Positions 36,370 through 45,887 of a stretch of DNA of 64,000 nucleotides are shown piece after piece (the stretch's first letter is position 1; every line of letters starts with the position of its first letter). Source of the stretch: Agitococcus lubricus (GTDB lineage Bacteria; Pseudomonadota; Gammaproteobacteria; Pseudomonadales; Moraxellaceae); NCBI RefSeq assembly GCF_003051055.1, contig NZ_QAON01000012.1, forward strand, positions 54,820 to 118,819, given 5' to 3'. A program made the position numbers and the translations under genes. The notes beneath the pieces were generated by a model. It saw nothing but the letters and a program-made list of their open reading frames with translations, searched no databases and was not told the origin of the DNA.

Positions 36370-37557
36370 TTAGGTACTAAACGCTGGGATATCGGTAATC
36401 AATCGCCCCAAAATTAAGGCATGAATATCATGCGTGCCTTCATAGGTATTAACAGCTTCTAGGTTCAACATATGGCGAATCACGCCAAAATCATCAGCAA
36501 TACCATTTCCACCATGCATGTCCCGAGCTTGGCGTGCAATATCCAGTGCTTTGCCTGCATTATTACGTTTAATCAATGAAATCATTTCGGGACTGGCGGT
36601 ACCGTTGTCTAAGGCGCGACCCACAGTCAGTGCTGCTTGTAAACCGAGTGCAATTTCAGTTTGCATGTCTGCTAATTTCTTTTGAATCAATTGATTAGCG
36701 GCCAAAGGGCGACCAAATTGTTTGCGGTCTAAGCTGTATTGGCGTGCGGCTCGAAAACAAAACTCAGCGGCGCCCATTGTTCCCCATGCAATCCCGTAAC
36801 GGGCACGATTTAGGCACGCAAAAGGTGCAGCAATACTGTTGGCTAATGTTAAGCGTTTTTCTTCGGGAACAAAGACATTGTCTAAAACGATTTCACCAGT
36901 AATAGAGGCGCGCAAACTAAATTTACCCTCAATAGTTGGTGTACAGAGGCCTTTACTGCCTTTGTCTACTAAAAAGCCTGCCATTTTGCCATCGTCTTTA
37001 CGCGCCCATACCACACAGACATCAGCAAGAGGGGCATTAGTAATCCACATTTTAGTCCCATTGAGTAGCCAACCACCCTCCACAGCAGTGGCGCGTGTTT
37101 TCATGCTAGCAGGGTCGGAGCCATAATCAGGTTCAGTGAGACCAAAACAGCCCACCCATTCACCAGTGGCTAATTTAGGTAAGTAAAGTTGCTTTTGTTG
37201 TTCAGAGCCAAAGGCAGCAATCGGGTACATGACTAAACTGGATTGCACACTCATTGCAGAACGATATCCTGAATCAATTTTTTCAATTTCACGGGCAATT
37301 AAACCATAACTGACATAGCTTAAGCCTGCACAGCCATAACCGTCGATGGTACAACCTAAAAAGCCTAAGTCACCCATTTCTCTCAAAATATCGCGGTCAA
37401 AAGATTCATGCCGAAATGCATCACGGATTCTGGGTTGCAATTTGTCTTCACAGTAGCGTTGTGCGAGGCTTTGAATTTGTCGTTCTTCAGAACTTAGTTG
37501 TTGATTTAATAAAAAAATATCATCCCAAATGCCTTGGGCTAATTGATGGTCTGTCAT
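36370..37557 (-). CDS. gcdH: Glutaryl-CoA dehydrogenase
   Basis: An acyl-CoA dehydrogenase of 395 residues that oxidises and decarboxylates glutaryl-CoA to crotonyl-CoA (lysine and tryptophan breakdown). The substrate loop [50 protein letters not shown] and the C-terminal [36 protein letters not shown] follow the GcdH pattern; the catalytic Glu is in TYEGT. The frame opens 22 codons upstream, but [13 protein letters not shown] at 37557 fits the family start. Confidence 0.88.
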   Translation of the reverse strand: MTDHQLAQGIWDDIFLLNQQLSSEERQIQSLAQRYCEDKLQPRIRDAFRHESFDRDILREMGDLGFLGCTIDGYGCAGLSYVSYGLIAREIEKIDSGYRSAMSVQSSLVMYPIAAFGSEQQKQLYLPKLATGEWVGCFGLTEPDYGSDPASMKTRATAVEGGWLLNGTKMWITNAPLADVCVVWARKDDGKMAGFLVDKGSKGLCTPTIEGKFSLRASITGEIVLDNVFVPEEKRLTLANSIAAPFACLNRARYGIAWGTMGAAEFCFRAARQYSLDRKQFGRPLAANQLIQKKLADMQTEIALGLQAALTVGRALDNGTASPEMISLIKRNNAGKALDIARQARDMHGGNGIADDFGVIRHMLNLEAVNTYEGTHDIHALILGRLITDIPAFST

Positions 37558-37719
37558 GTTTATAGCTCGTTGAGGATGGCATATTAATTTTTGGATTATG
37601 GTCAGGCTTGCGCAACATGACAAGCCCTAGTAAATCTGTACTCTATTGGTTGTATTTTGGGGATAATCCATTTTTAAGATAACTTGCAAGATAAGGGTAG
37701 GCTAATCAGCCTAAATGAT

Positions 37720-37990
37720 TAGGGTCTGTTGACGTTTTGATTGTGGTTGCGAAAGAGACTATTTTTTAGAGGATACGCGGCGTGAATCACGTGATTTGGT
37801 GATTCCAAATCAGCGATGAACAACAAAGTAGTCTCAAAAAATAGCTTTTTCCCTGTGGGTTGCGTTAAAAATTGGCTCATTCTACGTGACAAAACTGGCC
37901 AATAGAATCACTATTCGCTGCGTTTTGTGCCTTGCCTGAGTCCATTTTTATCAGCAACGCGGCTCACACGCAAAATGTCAATAGACCCTA
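37720..37990 (+). mobile_element. MITE-like structured repeat, full copy 2
   Basis: A 271-bp element of the same length, orientation and sequence family as 3783-4053, with scattered substitutions. Its ends are TAGGGTCTGTTGACGTTTTG and the inverted CAAAATGTCAATAGACCCTA (two mismatches). The two internal hairpin arms are retained. It lies in the gene-free interval 37558-38336 between gcdH and the DUF3034 gene; after the element, 37991-38336 holds no convincing gene, only the upstream region of the DUF3034 gene. Confidence 0.85.
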
Positions 37991-38336
37991 AGTGGATTAT
38001 GAAATTTTTACTGTCTATTAGCTTGGAAAATGTGCTATTAACACGTATAAGATTGAGGTTGTCGTGTGTTTGTCAGCGCTTTATAGTCGATATTATAGAC
38101 TGCATAAAACACGCGTTTAGACGCAGTTGATACGGTGTGTATGCACAATGTGGCTGATAAAAAATCTAGGTCGCCCTTAATAGATATCAACAGACTATGT
38201 CATCATAAATAAACCGTGGTCACTGAGTTAATTGACAAAATTAGCTTAGTTGCTGCCTCAAGCTCAGGTTACAAGGATTCTTCACCCACACAGGGAGTTA
38301 GCATTTGGGTAATAATTATTATTCAAGGATGCATCT

Positions 38337-39302
38337 ATGCTTACCATGACGCGCTTAACGGCGATGAGTTGCTTAATTTTATGTTATAGCCATACCAGTA
38401 TTGCATCACCTGTCTCTGCGCCATCTTATCTGTTTGGTGGTTCTAAACTGTTACTGACGGGAGGTGTTAGCCAAATTGAAGGCAGTGCAGGCGGTGGTTT
38501 AACCCCGTGGGCAGTGATTGGTGGCGCAGGTACACAAGACCAATTGGGGGCAGCTGCATTTTATACCCGAGTGAATGTCAATGATTATCATTTGGATAGT
38601 TATGGTGCACTGTTTGGCCTATACGACAGGTTGGAACTATCAATTAGCCAACAGCGTTTTGATACAGGTGCACCAGGTGTGGCCGTTCGCGGATTATTGG
38701 GCGTGTCTACAGATGATGCATTTGCCTTACAGCAAACGATTTACGGTCTTAAACTGCGTGTCATGGGTGACGCCATTTTAGACCAAGACCGTTGGCTGCC
38801 CCAGATTTCTGTGGGGATGCAACATAAAGAAACTAATAGCACCACTGAAACAGTCGCAAAAGCCGTGGGTGCCGATTCGGGTAAAGGTACCGATATTTAT
38901 CTGAGCGCTACCAAATTATATTTGGCGCAAAGTATCTTAACTAATCTCACCTTACGGGCGACTAAAGCCAATCAGTTTGGTTTATTAGGCTTTGGTGGCG
39001 ATAAAAATAATCGTTATCAAATGCAAGTTGAAGGCTCTATTGCCTACTTATTGCGTAATAATTTGGCGATTGGTGCAGAGTTTAGAACCAAACCTGATAA
39101 TTTAGGCTTTAGTTTATCAGGGCAACGGGTGTTAGCAGAAGAGGATGCCTTTGATGTGTTTATGGCCTATGCCTTGTCAAAAAATAATGCCATTACCTTA
39201 GCTTATGTTGACCTTGGACAGATTGTCAGTTATGCCTCAACGGCGGTGGGTGGTTCTAAAACACAACGTGGTTTTTATTTGTCAACACAATACAGTTTTT
39301 AA
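38337..39302 (+). CDS. DUF3034 family protein, putative outer-membrane beta-barrel
   Basis: A 321-residue protein with a signal peptide (cleavage near TSIASP) and alternating beta strands ending in an aromatic residue (STQYSF), the mark of an outer-membrane barrel. The start of the mature part, YLFGGSKLLLTGGVSQIEGSAGGGLTPWAVIGGAGT, and YGALFGLYDRLELSISQQRFDTG match DUF3034. The function is not known. It precedes the exported truncated haemoglobin by 19 bp, an association that suggests a shared role. Confidence 0.8.
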   Translation: MLTMTRLTAMSCLILCYSHTSIASPVSAPSYLFGGSKLLLTGGVSQIEGSAGGGLTPWAVIGGAGTQDQLGAAAFYTRVNVNDYHLDSYGALFGLYDRLELSISQQRFDTGAPGVAVRGLLGVSTDDAFALQQTIYGLKLRVMGDAILDQDRWLPQISVGMQHKETNSTTETVAKAVGADSGKGTDIYLSATKLYLAQSILTNLTLRATKANQFGLLGFGGDKNNRYQMQVEGSIAYLLRNNLAIGAEFRTKPDNLGFSLSGQRVLAEEDAFDVFMAYALSKNNAITLAYVDLGQIVSYASTAVGGSKTQRGFYLSTQYSF

Positions 39303-39321
39303 CACCAGAGGGAGCATACAA

Positions 39322-39780
39322 ATGATGAGATTAAAACGATTAGGTGTCATGGCCTGCTTATTGTGTTCGCCTTTATCGGTCATGGCTGATGCCCAGCGTG
39401 AAATTCCACTGTGTTGTCAAGGCGATAACCGCGTTTTTTTGGCATTTGGCGAGCGAGAGGGCATACAGCAAGTGATGCAAGTGTTTATGCGTAAGCTGAT
39501 GGCTGATGAACGTATGCGGCCATTTTTTCAGGATAGTGATAGAGCAAAATTAGTTGAGCATCTAACTGACCAGCTTTGTGTGGTGATGGGGGGTGGTTGT
39601 CAATATCAAGGGCGGACGATGGCGGAGTCACATCAAGGGCAAGTGATTAAACGGGAGCATTTTAATGCCTTAGTGGCACACTTACAGTCGGCAATGGATG
39701 AGCGTCAGATACCAACACAAGCACAGCATAAGGTATTAGCTGTGCTTGCGCCCATGTATCGGCAACTTGAAACACAATAA
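39322..39780 (+). CDS. Exported group I truncated haemoglobin
   Basis: A 152-residue protein: a signal peptide (MMRLKRLGVMACLLCSPLSVMA) followed by a group I truncated globin. The proximal histidine is probably in TMAESHQGQVIKREHF (about residue 104), and FFQDSDRAKLVEHLTDQLC corresponds to helices C-E. A CC pair follows the signal cleavage (IPLCC). Most such globins are cytoplasmic, so periplasmic location is unusual. The ATG at 39322 follows GAGGGAG by about 8 bases; the longer open frame overlaps the DUF3034 gene and is not used. It is probably co-transcribed with the DUF3034 gene. Confidence 0.82.
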   Translation: MMRLKRLGVMACLLCSPLSVMADAQREIPLCCQGDNRVFLAFGEREGIQQVMQVFMRKLMADERMRPFFQDSDRAKLVEHLTDQLCVVMGGGCQYQGRTMAESHQGQVIKREHFNALVAHLQSAMDERQIPTQAQHKVLAVLAPMYRQLETQ

Positions 39781-39818
39781 AAGTATCTGCAGGGTTGACG
39801 ACACAACTTCAACAGCCC

Positions 39819-40340
39819 CTAGTATGATGATTTAGTTTTGCTATAAAAACCCTCATGGCGTAATAACCATTCTTTACGCCATAACGCACCACTGTAACCT
39901 CCCAGTTGGCCATTACTATTAATCACACGGTGACAAGGAATGACGAGAGGGATGGGGTTTTTACTGTTGGCCATGCCAATTGCACGTTGACTTTGGGGAT
40001 GATGCAGTTGCTGTGCTAACTGTTTATATGACCATGCGTCACCGACAGGAATCTGACGTAAGCCATGCCAAACACCTTGTTGGAAAGCAGTTCCTTGTGT
40101 ATGCACACGGATTTGATTTAAGACACTGAGTTCGCCCGCGAAATAATCTTGCAAATGTTGGCGAATGGGCGTGCTCAGTTCACCATCCTCAAAATGAGCC
40201 TGATGGGCATATTTATCACGTTGTGCCAAAAAACGTTCAGGAAACTCAACAAAATCGAGCGCATATAATATGTCGTTTGCGTGTGCTAAATACAGCAATC
40301 CTAGTGGGCTAGATAAAGTACTTGTATAAATAGTGCTCAT
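39819..40340 (-). CDS. ogt: Methylated-DNA-protein-cysteine methyltransferase
   Basis: A 173-residue suicide enzyme that removes alkyl groups from O6-guanine. The acceptor cysteine is in NPIPLVIPCHRVINSNGQLGGYSG (about residue 137), and FQQGVWHGLRQIPVGDAWSYKQLAQQL is the helix-turn-helix region. It is Ogt-like in length, without the AraC domain of Ada. It faces the 4.5S RNA gene in the opposite direction. Confidence 0.9.
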   Translation of the reverse strand: MSTIYTSTLSSPLGLLYLAHANDILYALDFVEFPERFLAQRDKYAHQAHFEDGELSTPIRQHLQDYFAGELSVLNQIRVHTQGTAFQQGVWHGLRQIPVGDAWSYKQLAQQLHHPQSQRAIGMANSKNPIPLVIPCHRVINSNGQLGGYSGALWRKEWLLRHEGFYSKTKSSY

Positions 40341-40430
40341 ATTGTGTTAAATCCCTGTTCCAAAAGGTAAAATAGTAGCCTATACTACGCGTCCGCTTAC
40401 AGAGCTTGTCTGCTCTCAAGCGCGCGTTAT

Positions 40431-40539
<109 letters not shown>

Positions 40540-40571
40540 ACCTTAAATCTCCTGTCTGTACTTTTCTCAAA

Positions 40572-41411
40572 TTACAGTGCTTCTACTTGGCATAAGCCTG
40601 CACTGACTTCATACAATTTCAATGCTAAATCTTCATTACGTGCGCGTGGCGACATTAACACGGGTTCGCCTTTGCTAAAATGTTTGCCTGTGCTATCACT
40701 TAAGTGCGGTGCGGTTGCTAACAGCACGGCTGTACGTGCACCTTCTTCGGGAGCAGCCAAAAATGGTTTAACGGTGAGATAGGCTGCACGCGGTAAGTTA
40801 AAATATATTTCTTGGGGTGTGCCGCCAGGATGAAAAGTATTACTGGTGATTTTGGTGCGTCGTAAACGACGTGCTAACTCATTACTAAATAATAAAATGG
40901 CTAATTTGGATTGCGCATAAGCACGAATGGGGTCGTAAAACTTTTCACCATGAAAACTACCAAAGTCTATTCCGCCTAACCAGTGCATCATCGAGGAGGT
41001 ATGTACAATCCGTGCGCGGCCTGCCTCATTCAAGACATCTAACAACAGTTGTGTTAATAAAAAATGACCTAAATAATTAGCCCCAAATTGTAGCTCAAAA
41101 CCATCACGCGTTTTTTGTTTGGTCAGTGGTGCTAGGCTAGCATTGTTAATTAAGACATCTATTTGGTCATATTCGCGTTGTAGTTTATCGGCAAACAGGC
41201 GAATTGAAGAAAAAGAGGCGAGGTCTAGGGCCATGTTTTTGACACTGGCGCGTGGAAAAGCGGTTTTAATATCTTGGCAAAGTTGATTGCCTTCGTCTAA
41301 ATCACGACATGTGAATAGCACTTTGTGACCTTGTGCAGCCAATGCCCGTGCCGTTGCTGCACCGACACCACTTTCACCACCTGTAATTAAAATCGTCTTA
41401 GTTTTCATCAA
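40572..41411 (-). CDS. Short-chain dehydrogenase, retinol-dehydrogenase-like
   Basis: A 279-residue SDR with the NADP motif TGGESGVGAATARAL near residue 10, NNASLAPL near 88 and catalytic YAQSKLAILLFSNEL (Tyr-x3-Lys, about residue 166). The later FHPGGTPQEIYFNLPRA segment and the overall layout resemble retinol dehydrogenase / light-dependent protochlorophyllide reductase-like SDRs. The substrate is unknown. It stands alone between ffs and dnaX. Confidence 0.82.
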   Translation of the reverse strand: MMKTKTILITGGESGVGAATARALAAQGHKVLFTCRDLDEGNQLCQDIKTAFPRASVKNMALDLASFSSIRLFADKLQREYDQIDVLINNASLAPLTKQKTRDGFELQFGANYLGHFLLTQLLLDVLNEAGRARIVHTSSMMHWLGGIDFGSFHGEKFYDPIRAYAQSKLAILLFSNELARRLRRTKITSNTFHPGGTPQEIYFNLPRAAYLTVKPFLAAPEEGARTAVLLATAPHLSDSTGKHFSKGEPVLMSPRARNEDLALKLYEVSAGLCQVEAL

Positions 41412-41689
41412 TATTCGGTCTTAAAGGACAGTTCCATAGATTATCTGTTTGTGGGCTGTTACACTGTTTTAATTGTAAATATGCTTGCACATAGCGCAAT
41501 TTATAAAAATTATTTTATCATCCACAACAGGACAACATCAGTAAATACATTTGTTGTGCTTCATCATAGCGAGAAGCAACATAGAACACTATAACATTCT
41601 GTGTGGACGGATTAAAATAATCTTGCTGTTAACTACTAAGTGATGTCTGTCATCTGACTATTTAAGCGTATTGGGTGCCTGTAAAAACC

Positions 41690-43432
41690 ATGAGTTACCA
41701 AGTCTTAGCCCGTAAGTATCGCCCCAAAAACTTCGCTGAATTAGTGGGGCAAGAACACGTTGCCCGCGCTTTAAGTAATGCCTTAATACAAAATCGTTTA
41801 CACCATGCTTATTTATTTACAGGTACGCGAGGCGTAGGTAAAACCACCATCGCTCGCATTTTAGCCAAATGCTTAAATTGTGAAACGGGTATTAGCGCAC
41901 AGCCATGTGGGGTGTGTCAGAGCTGCCAAGAAATCAACCAAGGGCGTTATATTGATTTAATTGAAATTGATGCGGCCAGTAATACGGGTGTTGATGATGT
42001 ACGCGAAGTGATTGAAAACGCACAATATATGCCTTCGCGAGGTCAATATAAGGTCTATTTAATTGATGAAGTGCACATGCTATCAAAGGCAGCATTTAAT
42101 GCGCTCTTAAAAACACTCGAAGAACCACCAGCCCATGTTAAATTTTTATTGGCGACAACTGACCCACAAAAAATTCCAGTCACTGTGTTGTCGCGTTGTT
42201 TGCAATTTGCTCTCAAACCCATGTCACCCGAACGAGTAGTGACACACTTACAGTCTGTGTTACAACAGGAAACGATAAATTTCGAAATGGGCGCATTGTG
42301 GGAGCTAGGCCGTGCGGCCAATGGTTCGATGCGAGATGCTTTATCCCTCACAGACCAAGCAATCGCCTTTGGACAAGGGGCGTTGCTAGAGTCCGAAGTG
42401 AGAGACATGTTGGGGAGTATTGATAGACAGTTGGTCTATCAGGTGTTGACGGCTATTCATACGGGAGATGCCAGCCACGTTCTGCATGTTATTCAGCAAT
42501 TGGCCGAGCAAAGCGTGGATTTTCAAGGTGCATTAGCAGCATTGATTAGTTATTTGCATCGTATTGCTTTGGCTCAGTTATTACCCGATGCCATAGACAA
42601 TAGTGAAGGTGATAAAGACCACGTGCTAGCATTGGCAGATGACATTAGTCCAGAAGATATACAGCTTTATTATCAAATTGCTTTACATGGTCGTCGAGAT
42701 TTACCCTTAGCCATCACGCCAAGGCAAGGTTTTGAAATGTGCTTGCTACGCATGTTGACCTTTAAGCCTGTGCCAACCAAGCCGACAGGTTTAGCCAAAA
42801 GCCAACACAGTGCCTCTGCCGCGTTAGCGCAGGTTAAAGCCAGTTTACCTAAAGCGAGTCATGCTGTGCCTTCAGCATCATTAGCTGTACGTGCACAAGA
42901 AACACAGACCGTCGTGAGTACCGTGCTTGCCAACCCTGTCAGTGTGGCTTCGGTTGCAAGTCTTGAGAGTGACCTGCCAGCGCCTGTCACTCCGACCACT
43001 ACAGCAACCATTCTGCCTTTTCAACCCGCACCCGTCCCCGAGGTATTATGGACACCGCAGCGCTGGTATGCGTGGGTGATGAAGAGTGGTTTGACGGGTA
43101 TGGTACTAACACTCGCCAAACATGCTTTGTTACAGGGACAGCAGCAAGGAGTCGCAGTACTGGAAGTATCACCACGTTATGATGTGCTGGTGACACAATC
43201 TTACGACACGCTCAAAGCGCGTGTTTTGCAAGATTTTCCTAAATTAGAGTTACAATTAACTTTAGTAGAACCAGTCGCGGAAACACCGCTTCAGATAGAG
43301 GAACGTTTGTTGGCAGAATTAAAACAACGTGCCGAGCAAGAATTTTTAGCCGACCCAACAGTAAAGGCTTTAATACATACCTTTAACGCACACCTTGTGC
43401 CAGACTCTTTAATCGTAGGAGATAAACGATGA
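41690..43432 (+). CDS. dnaX: DNA polymerase III subunits tau/gamma
   Basis: A 580-residue clamp-loader ATPase. [24 protein letters not shown] begins the protein; Walker A is GTRGVGKT (about residues 45-52), the zinc cysteines are in [19 protein letters not shown], and [22 protein letters not shown] is Walker B plus sensor region. A low-complexity Ala/Val/Pro linker (about 365-445) leads to a C-terminal tau domain. I saw no A-rich slippery heptamer for a gamma frameshift. The frame opens five codons earlier, but ATG 41690 is the family start. The stop overlaps the ybaB start (ATGA). Confidence 0.95.
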   Translation: MSYQVLARKYRPKNFAELVGQEHVARALSNALIQNRLHHAYLFTGTRGVGKTTIARILAKCLNCETGISAQPCGVCQSCQEINQGRYIDLIEIDAASNTGVDDVREVIENAQYMPSRGQYKVYLIDEVHMLSKAAFNALLKTLEEPPAHVKFLLATTDPQKIPVTVLSRCLQFALKPMSPERVVTHLQSVLQQETINFEMGALWELGRAANGSMRDALSLTDQAIAFGQGALLESEVRDMLGSIDRQLVYQVLTAIHTGDASHVLHVIQQLAEQSVDFQGALAALISYLHRIALAQLLPDAIDNSEGDKDHVLALADDISPEDIQLYYQIALHGRRDLPLAITPRQGFEMCLLRMLTFKPVPTKPTGLAKSQHSASAALAQVKASLPKASHAVPSASLAVRAQETQTVVSTVLANPVSVASVASLESDLPAPVTPTTTATILPFQPAPVPEVLWTPQRWYAWVMKSGLTGMVLTLAKHALLQGQQQGVAVLEVSPRYDVLVTQSYDTLKARVLQDFPKLELQLTLVEPVAETPLQIEERLLAELKQRAEQEFLADPTVKALIHTFNAHLVPDSLIVGDKR

Positions 43433-43758
43433 ATATTAATGCCCTTATGCAGCAGGCGCAAAAAATGCAAGAGCAAATGCAAAAGCAAATGCAAAAAGCG
43501 CAAGAAGAATTGGCTAATACCGAAGTGCAAGGTGAATCAGGCGCAGGTTTAGTCAAAATTACGATGACTGGTAAACATGATGTTAAACGTGTCGTCATTA
43601 GTCCTGAATTAATGCAAGAAGATAAGGAAATTTTAGAAGATTTAATCGCTGCTGCGGTCAATGATGCGGTACGTAAAGCAGAAGCCTTATCGCAAGAGAA
43701 ATTATCAGGTGCAACTTCAGGCTTAGGCCTACCCCCTGGTTTTAAGATGCCATTCTAA
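43429..43758 (+). CDS. ybaB: YbaB/EbfC nucleoid-associated protein
   Basis: A 109-residue DNA-binding protein of the YbaB/EbfC family. The N-terminal helix is a Met/Gln/Lys heptad repeat ([35 protein letters not shown]) followed by the core [20 protein letters not shown] and a C-terminal [12 protein letters not shown]. It sits in its usual place between dnaX and recR, overlapping the dnaX stop by four bases. Confidence 0.95.
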   Translation: MNINALMQQAQKMQEQMQKQMQKAQEELANTEVQGESGAGLVKITMTGKHDVKRVVISPELMQEDKEILEDLIAAAVNDAVRKAEALSQEKLSGATSGLGLPPGFKMPF

Positions 43759-43768
43759 GTATGCCTAT

Positions 43769-43799
43769 CAGAAAATACGTCCTAAGAGCGTATTTTCTG
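43769..43799. terminator. Stem-loop between ybaB and recR
   Basis: CAGAAAATACG (43769-43779) and CGTATTTTCTG (43789-43799) form an 11-bp perfect stem with a 9-base loop. No T-run follows, so it may attenuate or stabilise the dnaX-ybaB-recR transcript more than end it. Confidence 0.5.
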
Positions 43800-43828
43800 C
43801 CTGACCACACAGATTATTGATAATCGCT

Positions 43829-44425
43829 ATGTTTAGTCCTCTTGTTGCTGAATTGATTCAAGGTTTGCGCGTATTACCTGGTGTTGGGCCTAAATCGGCG
43901 CAACGTATGGCGTTGTATTTGTTAGAGCGTAATAGGCAAGGTGCGCAACAACTGGCAGATGTCTTGGCACGCGCTATGTTAGACGTGCAACACTGCGAAT
44001 CTTGCCGAACCTTCAGCGAACAAAGCCTCTGCCAATTATGTGCAAGTACCGCCCGCGATACACAATTATTGTGTGTGGTGGAATCACCTGCGGATATTTT
44101 AGCCATTGAGCAAAGTGGCAGTTTTAACGGTTTATATTTTGTATTGGGAGGACATTTGTCGCCCATCGACGGTATTGGCCCGCATGAGTTGGGGATACCG
44201 CAACTGATAAACCGCTTAAAAAATAAAGAAGTGACGGAACTTATTTTGGCTACCAATGCCACGGTCGAAGGCGAGGCAACAGCACATTACATTCGTGAAT
44301 CTAGTAAGGTCTTTGGTGTCAAAGTCAGCCGTATTGCACACGGCGTACCCTTAGGTGGCGAGCTAGAAACGGTAGATAGCCATACCTTGGCACGCGCGCT
44401 CAATCAACGTCAACGTTATGCCTAA
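43829..44425 (+). CDS. recR: Recombination protein RecR
   Basis: A 198-residue RecFOR-pathway protein. It has the N-terminal helix-hairpin-helix [19 protein letters not shown], a four-cysteine zinc finger ([16 protein letters not shown], about residues 54-69) and a Toprim domain ([15 protein letters not shown]). [17 protein letters not shown] and [16 protein letters not shown] are family signatures. The ATG at 43829 begins [13 protein letters not shown] as in homologues; the frame opens four codons earlier. Confidence 0.95.
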   Translation: MFSPLVAELIQGLRVLPGVGPKSAQRMALYLLERNRQGAQQLADVLARAMLDVQHCESCRTFSEQSLCQLCASTARDTQLLCVVESPADILAIEQSGSFNGLYFVLGGHLSPIDGIGPHELGIPQLINRLKNKEVTELILATNATVEGEATAHYIRESSKVFGVKVSRIAHGVPLGGELETVDSHTLARALNQRQRYA

Positions 44426-44473
44426 CCGTGCTCGTCAATGTGATAGATAACTAAAAGCTCCAGCGATATGTGG

Positions 44474-44570
44474 TTCATCGTTTGTGTGGCATACCAAATC
44501 ACACGCTTCACACCTTGTATTCTCTAAAAAATAATGACTTTTGCAAGCACAATAAAAACGTCAACAGACA
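44474..44570 (-). repeat. Decayed partial third copy of the 271-bp repeat
   Basis: Read on the minus strand, this matches the left third of the repeat at 3783-4053: the TGTTGACGTTTT end (44559-44570) and then the segment with ctaaaaaataat and the ttcatcg...ccaaatcac stretch, with many substitutions. The other two thirds and the far end are missing. It lies in the otherwise empty recR to acyl-CoA dehydrogenase gap (44426-44741). Confidence 0.6.
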
Positions 44571-44741
44571 TCATCTTATTTAATTTACCATACAATTGTA
44601 CAAAAAATACCAAGCAATCGCTTGGTTGTTTTTTGAAAATATGCCAGTATTGTCTGACGTAAAAGCCGCGTATTTGGACTTGCGCCATACCACCCGAAGT
44701 CCTGAGCGAAACTTAATTTTTAATCAAGGCACTATCTCATC

Positions 44742-45887
44742 ATGTCACTCTATACTGCGTATTTTAATGAAACCCACCAACAAGTTCGCTTAACAGCACG
44801 TAAATTTGTTGACCAACACATCCGTCCTTATATCAATGACTGGGAAGAAGCGGGGACTTTTCCGCGTGAGTTATATCTGTTAGCAGGTGAAGCAGGATTA
44901 TTAGGTATTGACCATCCCGAAGATTTGGGGGGCAGTGGTAGTGATATTTTTATGAAAATTGCCGCTAGTGAAGAAATTATGCGCGCAGGTTCTGGTGGGT
45001 TAGCCGCCAGTTTAGGTTCTTTAGATATTGGTTTACCACCCATCGAAAACTGGGGTAGCCAAGAGATGAAAGCGCGTATTGTACCGAGTGTACTCAGCGG
45101 TCAAAAAATTGCGGCTTTAGCCATCACCGAACCATCGGGTGGCTCTGATGTCGCGAATCTTAAAACGCGAGCTGTCAGCGAAGGGGATTATTATCGAGTC
45201 AATGGCAGTAAAACCTTTATTACTTCAGGACATCGTGCCGATTATTACACGGTCGCTGTGCGTACAGGCGGTGAGGGATATGGCGGGATTAGTTTATTGT
45301 TAATTGAGCGTGAACGTGCAGGCTTTTCCGTAGGACAACCCTTAAAAAAGATGGGTTGGTGGGCAAGTGATACCGCAGAATTGTTCTTTGATGATGTTTT
45401 AGTACCAAAATCTAACTTAATAGGTGCTGAAAATGCAGGATTCTTTGTTATCATGAGTAACTTTCAAAAAGAACGCTTAAACTTAGCCGTCATGGCAAAT
45501 ATGACAGCGCAATTAGCACTAGAAGAATGTTTAAGCTATGTACAGCAGCGTGTTGCCTTTGGTAAACCCCTCGCTAAAATGCAGGTTATTCGTCATAAAC
45601 TTGCGGATATGGCCACAGAGCTTGAGGCTAGCCGAGAATTCACGTATCGTGTAGCGGCACAGATTGCGGACGGTATCCCTGCGGTTAAAGAGGTATCGAT
45701 GGCTAAAAACTTTGCGACGCAAGTCAGTGATAAGTTAACCTACGAAGCAGTACAAATATTTGGCGGTATGGGTTTTATGCGCGCAAGTTTAGTTGAGCGC
45801 CTATATCGAGATAATCGAATTTTATCAATTGGTGGCGGCACCCATGAAATTATGAATGAGGTGATTGCCAAACAACTGGGATTGTGA
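44742..45887 (+). CDS. Acyl-CoA dehydrogenase
   Basis: A 381-residue FAD flavoenzyme for the first step of beta-oxidation of an acyl-CoA. ALAITEPSGGSDVANLKTRA and YRVNGSKTFITSGHRADYYTVAVRT are the FAD/substrate signatures; QIFGGMGFMRASLVERLYRDNRILSIGGGTHEI ends the protein. The Glu of the usual YEGT motif is Gly (IGGGT), as in long-chain or isovaleryl-type enzymes in which the catalytic Glu lies in an earlier helix. The acyl chain preference is unknown. The stop overlaps rnd (TGATG). Confidence 0.88.
   Translation: MSLYTAYFNETHQQVRLTARKFVDQHIRPYINDWEEAGTFPRELYLLAGEAGLLGIDHPEDLGGSGSDIFMKIAASEEIMRAGSGGLAASLGSLDIGLPPIENWGSQEMKARIVPSVLSGQKIAALAITEPSGGSDVANLKTRAVSEGDYYRVNGSKTFITSGHRADYYTVAVRTGGEGYGGISLLLIERERAGFSVGQPLKKMGWWASDTAELFFDDVLVPKSNLIGAENAGFFVIMSNFQKERLNLAVMANMTAQLALEECLSYVQQRVAFGKPLAKMQVIRHKLADMATELEASREFTYRVAAQIADGIPAVKEVSMAKNFATQVSDKLTYEAVQIFGGMGFMRASLVERLYRDNRILSIGGGTHEIMNEVIAKQLGL

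Noticed and set aside
37927..38130. 67-codon open frame
   Set aside because: It overlaps the end of the MITE-like repeat and has no family resemblance or ribosome-binding site.
41690..43432. Programmed frameshift for the gamma form in dnaX
   Set aside because: I found no A-rich slippery heptamer with a following hairpin in the linker region around 42760-43020.
44596..44793. 65-codon frame before the acyl-CoA dehydrogenase
   Set aside because: It runs into the real gene in another frame and has no family pattern.
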